Of a stretch of 64,000 nt of DNA, positions 1 to 12,205 are shown piece after piece (position 1 is the first letter of the stretch; every line of letters begins with the position of its first letter). A program made the translations under genes and the position numbers. Source of the DNA: Cladocopium goreaui (taxonomy: Eukaryota; Sar; Dinophyceae; Suessiales; Symbiodiniaceae); contig CAMXCT020000263.1 in the NCBI GenBank assembly GCA_947184155.2, positions 186,001 through 250,000 on the forward strand. The letters are read 5' to 3'. A model generated the notes under the pieces. That model saw nothing but the letters and a program-made list of their open reading frames with translations. It had not been told where the DNA came from and made no database searches.

Positions 1-384
1 GGAGGGCTGTAGGTCGGCAACATACAGGGCAAGGAGGGCTGTAGGTTGGCAACATACAGGGCTAGGAGGGCTCCAGGTTGGCAACATACAGGGCTAGGAG
101 TGCTGTAGGTCGGCAACATGCAGGGCTAGGAGTGCTGTAGGTTGGCAACATACAGGGCTAGGAGTGCTGTAGGTTGGCAACATACAGGGCTAGGAGTGCT
201 GTTGGTCGGCAACATACAGGGCTAGGATCGCTAGGTCGGCAACATACAGGGCAAGGGGGGCTGTTGGTCGGCAACACACAGGGACAGGATCGCTGTAGGT
301 TGGCAACATACAGGGCTAGGAGGGCTGTAGGTTGGCAACATACAGAGGTATGAGTGCTGTAGGTCGGCAACATACAGGGCTACT
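1..384. repeat. 32-bp tandem repeat array, about 12 copies
   Basis: The unit is about 32 bp, built around GGCTGTAGGTTGGCAACATA and CAGGGCTAGGAG, and repeats head to tail with few substitutions. One copy near 228-238 lacks two bases. The array begins at the window edge, so its true length is unknown. Reading frames through it give cysteine/proline-rich low-complexity peptides and are not taken as genes. Confidence 0.95.
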
Positions 385-513
385 GGGGTGTATTATGGTT
401 GATTTTTGCGGCTTGCTGGGGTGTCCAAGATACGAGGTTATGAGGGGCATATGGTTGGCATTTTGGGTTTTTCCCACCAGTGGGCGCCCATTGTATATGG
501 CCATGAGTTGCAG

Positions 514-1408
514 CGCGCTGGGCACGCTGCACAAGGCTCACAAGCCGGCCCCCAAGAAGAAGAAGGCTGTCACGGAGGAGGCACCAGAAAGGGGATGAAA
601 TTGGAATATCATCAGCCATAGGACTATTGAGTATATGGATTATGGATGATAGTATATGATAGTGTGGTCTTGAAACAACTATTCTTGATTCTCGATGCAA
701 AGATTCTTCACTGGTGGTGGAAATGTAGACAAGAACTCTTCTGTTATTTTGTTTGCCAAATAAACAGCTGTCCAATGTGGATTTTGTTTACTTGAAATAA
801 ACATCAGATTAGGGAGGATAAACAGATGATGTAGGACTGTACGACCAGCTAGTGGACTCTGGGCCCGCAATTCTGGCCAAACATGGTGTCTCCCAAAAGT
901 GGTTACTGAATGTTTCCCCTTCCGTTCCTTTCTGATTGGTGGGGAAGTGGGGTTCATTATTTTTTGTCGGGCGATGTTGGGTGTGTGATTGGTTATGCTA
1001 TGTGTATCCATCGGAATCCCTTGAATTTTGGGGACAACCATCCATTGACCAATAGCTGTTTGCTTATCAGGGCGAGGAAGAGATCGAGGAGTTCAAGAAG
1101 CCGCCAGGGGCTAACGACTGCTGCACAGGGGTCATATTGTTTGATATTGTTTGAGTGTTTTTTTGGCAAGATGTGGGAGTTTACTAAGCACAACTCCGAG
1201 ACAAATTGGGATTGAACCAGCAAAAAACAGGCTTCATTGACTTAAGGGGGGAAATTCGGAGGACGCATGTGGTTCTTGACCACATATTAATATTAGGCGA
1301 TGCTGTCAATTCCTGGAGGGATGCGGTTGAAACCAGCCGCACTCCGAGACTCCGAGGCCTCTCAACGCGATGCTCAACACCTTTGACTTCGAGTCCGTCG
1401 CCCGCGAG
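514..1408 (+). CDS. CYB2: Lactate dehydrogenase exons 1-3: charged linker and start of the FMN domain
   Basis: Exon 1 is about 514-592 (after CAG, encoding KPAPKKKKAVTEEAPER), exon 2 is 1071-1130 (GEEEIEEFKKPPGANDCCT) and exon 3 is 1357-1408 (PLNAMLNTFDFESVARE). Exon 2 ends in phase 2 before a GT donor and exon 3 supplies the missing base, giving a clean join. The last segment matches the conserved start of the flavin domain, where family members have a Tyr/Phe-Asp-Phe-Glu motif followed by Ala. The donor of exon 1 is unclear because no GT, GC or GA fits the phase exactly. Confidence 0.7.
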
Positions 1409-4400
1409 GTGATCCGAAATGGAGTGATTGGATCCCCATGTTTGATGCTGAAAAATCCCACTGTTTGATGCTGAAAAATCACTTGAATCCCAAATTTGGC
1501 TGATGAAGATGTCATATGTTTCATATTGTTTCATATTGTTAACATGTTTTTTCCCCCAGCATTTTTCCACCAATCAGCTCCCATGTTCCTTGCTACATCC
1601 CCATCCGCATCCCAAATGCAGGTGATGGAGCCCCAAGCTTGGGGTTACTATTCCTCCGGTGGCGATGATGAGATCACTCTGCGCGATAATCACATGGTGG
1701 GGAGCCAGAACTTCTGAGTTCTTGTCCTTGTTTTTTTGGTGAAACAGGTGGAAAATACAATGGAGACGACCATGTTTTTAGGGAAAGATATGATGAATAC
1801 AGTAGATGGATGTAGATGGAAATACCATTCAATTCATGGCCATTGTTTTGGGGACTTTTATGTTGAACCGGAGGATGTTGAATGTGGCTTTGCTTGAACA
1901 TATGGTTGGAAATCCAGTGACATCATATGGTCTGAAATCTGAAACATCAGCCCAGATCCCTTGTGGTGGGGGAATGGAGCTGATGGTGATATGAAAAAAT
2001 GGTCCACAGCTCTGTTGGATTCTTACGACCGACAAGGAATAAACAGATGGATGTTTGAGCAAATTTCGACATAATCCCTGAGAACATCGAGAAAAGAATC
2101 ACAAAGGATGGTTGTGGGTGACCGGCCCCATCACAACTGACCTGTACAAGGTTGTAGCTTGTGACCTGTAACTAGGAAGGGGACTTTGATTTAGACGAAA
2201 ATAGGCAGCCCAGCCATCCTTGGCCCACCATTTGATGAAAAAAGAGAGGCTTACTATGGGAAAAAGATGGAAAAAGTGCTGTTTATTTTATGACCAGCAT
2301 TTTGAGTAAAATATGGTGTGCATTGCCCCTTAAACCAATTTATTCCAACATCTTGTTTGATAAGATCACATGAGCCACGTCAAAGCCCCCTTTGTTGTCT
2401 ATTGTCCGTTTTTGGTAAGAGAGACACTCACTTACCACCTTCTTAATTTGCAAGACCGTTTGATCACGGCTCGCAGATCTTTGTTGCAGAAATTTACAAC
2501 ATGTTACACTAGTCTTGACGGATATATATATGTATATATATATATATTAATAATTAATAAATATATATATATATGGAATTATATGGATATATATGGAAAG
2601 ATGTGAACATGTGTACTCACCAAACATATCATATATATAATATAATATATATATGTATTATATTATATTATATATATTATATATTATATTATATATATAT
2701 ATATTGATTCATGATATCTTGATATGATACATGTGGTCTTTCCCATGTCTTTCCCATCCCAAAGAACCCACTGGAGATTCCCCATGGAGCCAGGCTTTCC
2801 AGCGCATCACCATGCGTCCTCGCATCTTGGTGAACGTGCGGGACAGCGGCTGGGGGATCAGCTGGGACCTGGGGATTTCAGGCGCAACATGTGGAGGGTC
2901 ATTGATATCTATATATATATATATGTATGTCTATCTAGCTATCTATCTATCTATCTTTCTATCTTTCTATCTTTCTATCTATATATCAAGCTGTATTTAG
3001 ATATTATGATTATATGTTTACTCTATAGAATTGTCAGACATGGGTTTGGCAGGCGACAGGGTGCATGAAGTATTCTCTGAAATGTCTGTTCTTTTTGTGC
3101 TTTGCGCTTTTGATAACTGTTTTAGGCAACTCGTTCTGGTCCCTTCCCGCAATATAAAAGGAAGTGCTTGCCGATCATTTGCAGAGATATCTAAGCTTAA
3201 CCTTAAATAGAGGTCATGGCTAGTCAAAATTAGACCAATGTTTTTATTTTGATAGAATTTCGGATGTCATTTTGGATGGTCATTTTGGACAGCCCCCTGT
3301 CTACAACCCACAAACTAAGGATGGATTTCACTTGACAGAACTGACCCATCCTCCTCGACCAAAGATGTTTGGCTTCGCCATATATACCTCAATTCCAAGT
3401 AACTGTCCATGTTTCAAAAAAACAACTTTTCTGCCAGATGTCCACTGTAGAATCAACCAATCATAACTCAATCATAACTTAATCATAACTTAATCATAAC
3501 TTATAAGATCTTTTTTGAGGTCTCTAAGCCAATAGAAAGTCACTATGAAGAACTGCCGTCGATGTCACCAGGACATCGACATGACCACACAGATCCTGGG
3601 CGTCCCGGCCTCCTTGCCTCTGTACTTCACCGCCACCGCCCTGGCCAAGCTGGCACACCAGGAGAGGAAACATGTGGAATCCATGACGGAAACCACGTGG
3701 AAAGATGAAACATGATGAAACATGAGCTACGAAGATCGAAGATTAGGAAGATACGGTGGATGGGCCAGCGAAATCCTGCACCTGAAAACGGTGGTAAACA
3801 TCCCATTATTCATTATTCATAGGCTTTCAACCATCTGGTGATGCAGGATTTCGCAACCATCCACAGTATGGTATTCATCCAGAAGTTTGGACACGACACC
3901 GCACCAGGATGGCGAAGTTGCCATTGTGAAGGCATGGAGATGCGACTGATCGATGCGATGGTCGAGTATTGCTGGCAACCATGAGACCAAACGAATCCTT
4001 TGATGTGTGGCTAGGACATGGCAAATTGAGGTGTTAACAAATCTTCCATAAGCCTATAGTCCGATAGTCATTAAACTCCAACATTTCCAGTACGGAGGCT
4101 TGAACAACTTCAACTTGAACGTCAGAACGTCTCATATTTTTTGCAGCATTTGTTCTTCAGCTTGGAGTCAGCACGAGCCGAAACAAAGTCGATCAGGCGG
4201 CCAAGAAGGCTGGAGTTCCCTACATGCTGCCCACTCTGAGTTCCTACACCTTGGACGAGATGTTGGCGGCCAGGATCGGGTTTTTTTCCGCACTTTAGCA
4301 GCTGTGGCCTTGATCAAATGGTTGGGGTATGACTTGACACGGGAAGTACAACCTGCTCATAGCCATACTGGGAGGGTACTTTCAGGTAATTTTTGCTTGA

Positions 4401-7400
4401 TGTTTCATCCCTATCACTGGATTGACCCGAAAACCATAGGTTTCCGTCTTCAAGGTCTTTGGTGTTTGCAGTGAGCTGTCCCGCAAGAATCCACCTGAGA
4501 CAATCACTGAAGTAGAATCTAGTTGTAAAACATGACATACCCCTTGGCAAACAAGGCCGAAGCAGAGGATGACTACTTGGATGATAATCCAATCCTAGTT
4601 AGACATAGTTAGACACCTTATTATGTCAATATGTCTTCAAATGGGATGACCCCATGAACCGGCGACTAGTAACCAGGCCTACAAACCGGTCATGATTCCT
4701 GACCGAGCACAGGACCCCAGATCAGCAGGTTTTCTCTCAGCTCTATGTGAATCCGGAACGCTCCAGGCGAGACTATGATGGCGAGCTGGTGGCCGTGCGG
4801 TGAGAGATAAGATATGGGGCCCTGAGGTGAAATTGAAAACCCATGAACAAGCAACAGGTTGCCCTCTGGTAAACTAACATAACTATGGAAAACCACCATT
4901 TTTAATGGGAAAATCCACTATAAATGGTCATTTTCAATAGCTACGTTAAATTACCAGAGGGTAGGTTAGGTGATTTTGGACCTCTGGATCGGATTTTCTT
5001 TTAACACAAAGAAACCAAGAAGGAAAATTTGGGGTATGCCAGATCAGTGGCAAGGGGAGAGCTGCCAATGCCTACACAGGCTGCGCTGACAGGAACCATT
5101 TGTTTCTGGTGTTTTTCTTCGGATTGAGCTATCATTCTATGTTTGGTGGTTTGGAACCATGGAATTTTATGACTTTCCATTCAGTTGGGAATGTCATCAT
5201 CCCAACATAACCCAACTGACGAACTCATATTTTGCAGAGGGGTAGGTATACCACCAACCAGTATCATCCTATGTTCGTCCTATTTTTTGGGCACCTGACT
5301 TCACCTTCACCTTGACACCCCTGATGGCCCATCATGCGAAACAAAGCTGGTGCTCCACTGCGCCAGTGCTGGGCCCTCTCCAGGTCGGAGGAGTATGTCA
5401 AGAAGTTGGAGGAGGTAGGTTTGAACGGGTCTAAAAGAAACCTGGTTGGTGGTGACTGGAACCATGGAATTTTATGACTTTCCATTCAGTTGGGAATGGA
5501 ATTTCATCATCCCAACTGACGAACTCCATGATTTTTCAGAGGGGTAGGTTGAAACCACCAACCAGAAACTTAGTAGCTTCAATGCTATCATTCATGGCAT
5601 GGAATACAACTTTCTGAGGAGATGGTGGCCATATGTGGCCATATGTGGCCATGATTTCCCCCATCAGGGCTCCAAAATCCACCAGTTGCCACATTTGAAT
5701 CAAACTCAAGGTGTCCTATTTCAGGATTGGGCAAGCGAAACACTGGTCGTGAGGAATACTAAAAATTGTGCGACACACTTGATGCATGCAAGGGTTGTCG
5801 AAGTGTGCTAGATCCATAGAAGTTTTGCAAGAATGCACGTGTACCGGCTCCAAGTTCTTCTTCCTTGCTTCGCAAAGAAATACGAAAGTGACCCGTTGCG
5901 TCAGACCGACGCCGTCTACGAAAGTGGTGCCTTAAATAGACTCGAAGTGATCAACTGGGGTGAGTGAATAATCCGGATGATTTCATGTTTTCTCACTGGC
6001 CATTGGATCCGTAGCCTCTATGGTCACTATGCACAACATCTTGCATCCACTGATTTGTCAACCATCATTTAGGTGTAAATCCTTATAGATAAGTATATAA
6101 TTAAATTTAAATAAATATATTAATATTGGGTACGTTACAATTTCCTAGTGAAGCCGAAACAAGACTTAAAGTCCATGGGATGGGAAGTCTTAAATTTTGA
6201 CTACCAACGAACAAACCTTGGCTTTTGCATGTTTTTGATGACTATTGGCATACTATTCGCTTGCACTATTCACTCTAATTATTCTATGCACCTCTACGTG
6301 ATTGAGCCTTCCTGTTCCGTGGCTTTGCTTAGTGACGCCAGGCTGGTGTCCAAGCCCTCTTCGTGACTGTGGATGCCCCTCAGCTGGGACGCCGCGAGAA
6401 GGACATGAGGTGCGGCCCAAAGTTAGGACTTGTCGCATCAGTCACTAAAAAAACTTCCGAATATGGTGAGTCATGACACAGCAATTTGGAGTTATAAACT
6501 GAAGTCTGGAAATTGGATATGCTATGCAAGTGTCTCATTCCATTTGTTTCCCATGCCTTGCAAGGTAATAGTCAAACACTGGGCTGTTCTTAAGGTGTGT
6601 GAGCCAAAAATGAGGTGCCAAAAAAAATGCGTGTCCCAATCTAAAAAAAAACAATCACCCTTTCTGTGTGTGTGTGTGTGTCCAATTTTGTGAGATGTTC
6701 TGCCAGGAACAAGTTTACTCAGCAGGGATCTGATGTTCAGGGCGACGATGAAGATGAAGGCCGCTTGCATGTTGCCCAGAACTGAACCCTCGAGACTGAG
6801 AACATCTTGGGGCATCCAAGACTGATGGGGATAGCAGCAACATACTGCAATGATGGGTTTGTATCACTGAATGACGTTGGGTGACCATCTCATTTAACCC
6901 AGGATAGTGAAGCCGGCACCTGAGATTATTGCCAATCCAATTGTCATCTTTCGATTCATTGCATCTTTGGTGCGGTTTCGGGGATGTTTGGGGAATGCCA
7001 TAGCCAGGAGCCGTTGATCGTTCTCAGGGTGCCACACGTGCCATCAGCAGCTACATCGATCCTGGACTCAACTGGGAGGACGCTTCTCCATGTTAGCAGC
7101 TCAGCCGTCCAGACCCCAAATGACCCTCGCTTGGGTCAGACACAGAGACTACCATGGGCGACGAATTCGCAATGTTGACCAGCCAGCATAGAGTTAAGGC
7201 AACTGCTGATGTTGAGTTGATCTTGATTTCAGAGATGTGGGGGATTTCTCTTAACTGGTTGGCGGGGCCCAAAATTTGTTGAAACATTCAGGATCCATGT
7301 GAAGGAATGTGAAGGGCAACACTACCTCTTTTTCATTCTTTTTCACTTTATATGTAAAGGGCAACACTACCTTTCGGGACTGGCTGGGCAACCTCAAGAT

Positions 7401-10400
7401 GCCACAGTGGGTTCAGATCTGCCAGGACGTGCCCTGGTTGAAGAGCATTACCAAGATGAAGGCAGCATGCATATGCGCGCATAACATGCGCGCATAACAT
7501 GCCCTTTGAATCGCATGGACTCACCATGCAAAAGAGGATAGTCACAGACACTGCATTTTCAATCATGTTTATCTGGTTGGTGGTTTGGAACAGTTTTTTA
7601 TTTTTCCATACATTGGGAATTTCATCATCCCAACTGACTAATATTTTTCAGAGGGGTAGGCTCAACCACCAACCAGTTCTGCATCTTCGCTCAGAAGTCG
7701 ACTTTGCAATGAGTTTCACGTTAAAGCAAGGTTGGATGACCAGTTTTGTCGGTCCCCAACGCTTTTGGACTCTGCGCCGGCAGGTCTTGTTGAAAGGCGT
7801 GCAGTGCGCCGAGGATGCCGTTATGGCCTTCAAGGCTAGCTGGGGCAATGGGGGGCCAGCTGAGTTCAACAGTACAGTGGAGCCGTTTGTGTCGACTGAC
7901 CTTTGGCTCATAGAATTGGATGATGGGAACATTTACAGGAAAACCCTATATTTGATGGTAAAAACCATGGTTTCCTGTAGATTTTCCCTTAAACCAACCC
8001 AATGATTGGCTTCTAGGGCCTCTAGTTTTTGTGATCTTGCTAGGCTATGTCTCGACACGGTAGATTCTTGGGGGTTGCAATCTTCTGGATTCTCGTCTCC
8101 TTCAGCCTTGTGCAGTTGAGTTTCACGTTGATCCTTTTGAATGGGTATCCGATTGCCGTTGTCCTCCTTTGTCCATCAGCATGGCAGTATTGCACCTCCA
8201 GAAAAGTCCTTAGCGTCATTTGGGATTTGTTTCCTTACTAACAGTCCCGAGATTCTCTGCGTTTTGAAGCCCATGTATAGTTTGATCCTCATGCTCACCT
8301 GACCAACGGATGCCTCCAAACATGACGAATCCCCTCAGAGATCTTCAGCATCTCCGGCTCGAGAAGTTGTTCAAACAACACCACGGGTGCCCCAATCATG
8401 GGACACCAGGTGCCGCTTGGGCTGTTGAGGATGAAAAGACCAAATGGGCTGCTGATCATGTCTTGCAAATCAATCCGGACATTCAGAATTGGCAGCTCGG
8501 CGTGATTCGCCATTTTCGAAGCAAACTCCATTTAAGTGTTGGTCCTGGTGGGAGGTGAATGGCCTCAGGTTTCAACACTTTTTGACAGATCATAATCTCA
8601 CCATGGAGTTTCTCACCACTGTGTCGCCGTTCACCGAAACACATTGCCGCTGGGTTTCTTTGTTGCGTCTGACAAGACCGCAGACGTTTTTTGAGTGTGG
8701 CGCGACTGCCTCTGTCGCACGAAACTGTGAGCATTTGGCCATTTGGCCCGCTATATTCATTCCCTATGGATCCAAACAATGTCTGAGAAGGTACTTAACC
8801 CCCAAATTATAGTAAATTATATCCCAAACACTTCCTAAGAAGGTACTTGGATCCATAGGGATTCAGGATCATGGGTCAAATGCTCGAAGGATTTTTTTTG
8901 GGGGGGCCTCATTTGTGGAGATTTGTGGAGCGAGCATTTGAAGAAGTTGAATCGCCTCCCATTCGAGCTTCGTATACATGGACCGGGAAGAGCGCTTTTT
9001 CCACGGGCAGAATATGATGGATTCCTTAGACACATTGCATCGCCAGAAGCACTTAGTCGTGCGGATGAAGAGGCCTTCAATGTGCTTGTTGTGGGGCCAC
9101 CAGGTTGTGGCAAGTCCAGATTGATCAACCTTCTCTTCAACAAGATCGTAGCAGAATCTAAGGCTTCTGCTGCATCCGTCACCAGGCAAATCAAAACATA
9201 TTCTGGGACGGGCTTGATCAACCTTTGTCAGAGGAAAGTGAACCTCATTGACACCATTGGCCTTTGTGACTCGTTCATATCAGAAGACATAGTCCTAAAA
9301 CTCATCCAGGAAAGCCTGCGCATCAACTTTGCATACCTCGATCAAGTGGTGGTGATTTGCTCCGGTCGCATCGAATTCAGGCATGCTGAAAATATCAGGC
9401 AAATCCTGGAGTGGCTAAGATACCACAAATATAAAGGGAACTTCACCTTCATTTACAACAAAGTTGATCAAATGGCAATAGAAGAACGTGAGAATGGTGT
9501 CAACACCATGTGTCAGTTCCTTGGAGTGCAGCGCTTCATCCTCCGCGAGCCCCCAAGTGAGATAGGATTTTTTCACGGAGACCAAGTGCGATTCCAACCA
9601 CGTGAAAGGCCACGGGGGGCTTCTTTCACAATCCCGAAATGTTTTGCTACTGGGTTTCCGGAGGCCCCGTTCGCACTGAGCAATGACAGCATGGCACAGA
9701 TGTGGACAGTGAAAAAATGCCGCCGTATGGCAGCGTATCCCGGTAGACGAGTTGTGGTGCTCAATACTTTTTCAGAACACAGAGATACGTAGAGTCTAGT
9801 CAATGAAATGCAAGGCAGAACCTCAGTCGCTCGGTCCCCATGTTGCTCTGACATGTGGTGATTCTGACAAATTGACAACTGTTTGAAGAAGGGCATGTGA
9901 GACTGAGTGGATGCAATGGTGCTTCGTGCCTGCCTTCAGCAGATGCCTGGTCAGGTGAGTGTCCAAAAAGGCGCTTTTGCAACTGCGGCTTCACGATTGA
10001 AAGAACCCCAGCTTGTTTCTTGGGACATAACTATAGCATACTGCATACTATATATAGATAGCATATAGTCATAATAGTTATAGAATACTACATTCAATTC
10101 AAGAGAACTCGGGACCTCAGTTTCCCAGAATCACTTTAAACTCAATCACTTTTGATCGCAGCGAGGGAAAGCCTCCGGCTGCACAGCTGCCATTGGTCAG
10201 GCTGGCCTGGAGGGCTGTGTCCTGTCGAATCACGGTGGACGACAGTTGGACACTTGCCGCCCTGGCATCGAGGCTGGGGGCTGGGCCCAGCACGGGGCCA
10301 CTGGGACACCAATCGCCACTGGGGTTACATCGGTTACATGGCCAACTTCGAGTCCCAAGTTGCTAAAGGCGCCAACACGGCTACACTCTTTGCAACTGGC

Positions 10401-12174
10401 CTCCTTCCATTGAGTCGTACAGTGATAAACCCCAAGCCCCAAATTGAATGATGATCCATGAATGATGAAGAATAATTATAAGTTTCCATTATATGTTTCC
10501 ATTACCCATGACGGATCCATGGTGCTGCTATAATCTGCTAAATTATGGTAACATGGATCCCATCTATATACCCCCATGGATCCTATGGGTTATATGACAG
10601 CAGGTTCTGCCCGAAGTCATGGAAGCTCTGAAGGAGGCTGGTGCCACCAAGGTGCCCTGGCTGGATATATTTCGACTGGGCCATGGCTTCAAGTTCGCAC
10701 ACTGTAAACGTTTACCAGAGGCTACCATGGTTGTTCGGAGAGGTTATTTTGTACATTGCTGTGCGTTCGGGTATGTTGGAGGATATTTGCTGTGAATTTC
10801 TGCAGGCGCGACCATTTGTCCATTCTTTTGAAACATTTGGAAATGCCTGCGGTCTGGGTGACCAACTCACTTGACAGTGGTGGAATTATTCCAATGTGTT
10901 CTTGTAGGTGGGTTATTATGTTGATTGTAGAATATAGATTAAATTAAATGAATATAGATCGACAATTCCATGATTCTCTTAGTGACTATCCAACCAACTG
11001 AACCAATTCCAGGAGTCCTTCGCTGTGTTCATTGATGGTGGTGTTCGCCGGGGTGGAGACATCTTCAAAGCCGTTGCACTGGGAGCACAGGCTCTGGACA
11101 TCTCTGGACCATATTCTACAACAATCATCAATGGCAGTATCACGCGATGCGTCGGAAACTGTTTTGAAGACGAAGAGTCGATCAAAGTTTTCCGTTTGAG
11201 GGTTTGAAATGTTTGAAGGAGTTTTGAGGAACCAATAATGTTACTGATTGGTCAGAAGATTCCAAGTTGGCGGTCCCTTTCTGTCGGTTGTAAAGACAGC
11301 AAAGCTTGCCACATTCGGGAGGCTGTGGGCGTTGGCCGCCCAGTCCTTTACTCCCTTGCCTCCTATGGCATGACACTTGGGTCATTGGAGATGCTAAACT
11401 TTTGTTGTTGGCGCAAAATCCAAGATGTTAAATCCCCAAAAGGTCTCGTAATTATCTAAACGGTAGTTGTTTCTTTAGAGGATATTTTGTGGAGTTCAAC
11501 GTTTGAGAACTAGTCCATTGTGGGATATCTATTTGCATTTGCTGAATGATCCGGTGCCTAGTTGTCGCAATGTTTGTGACGAAATTGATCTTGTGGCTTT
11601 GTGGCTTTGTAGCTTTCGCACACATCCGCTGTGATATATCATGGGTCATTAAATGTCCCCATTGAACATCACCCAACCATTCGGTATATGGTCTATAATG
11701 GCTACTATAAGGTGATGTCCAATATTCCCAAAATGGGACATTTAATGACCCATGTATATTGTGACAGCATGATTGTTTTGTGCTTGTTTTGGTGCAGTCA
11801 TTCCTGGCGTCCAATGTTTTCTTGCAGTGAGTTGAGGGATGGTGAACTCCCAGATGAGATGGGATCCCAACCAGCGACACCTTCCATTACAGAAGCTAGC
11901 ATCAAAAATGATGGCTGTAGAACTGGTTACCACATGTTACCACAGTGTTGAAGCAATTCCAAGTCTAAGCACATCCTCAGGAACGGCATCGTGCGAATGG
12001 TGCACATGCTGCAAGATGAACTTCAGATGGTGCGAACCCAGACGAACAAAGTTGGCAGAGGATCAAGAGGGTAGATGTGTTAAACAAGAAACGTCATGGT
12101 GGTCGATAGCGGTTGCCTGAAAAGGGACAACCAATTACATCCAATTACACAATACTCTATATAATAATACATAC

Positions 12175-12205
<31 letters not shown>

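Noticed and set aside
1-384. Regular repeat that might suggest a CRISPR array
   Set aside because: Units are contiguous with no spacers and the genome is eukaryotic.
8835-9221. Minus-strand frames of 106-128 codons
   Set aside because: They are antisense shadows of the GTPase frame, whose P-loop and G3/G4 boxes fix the + strand as the coding one.
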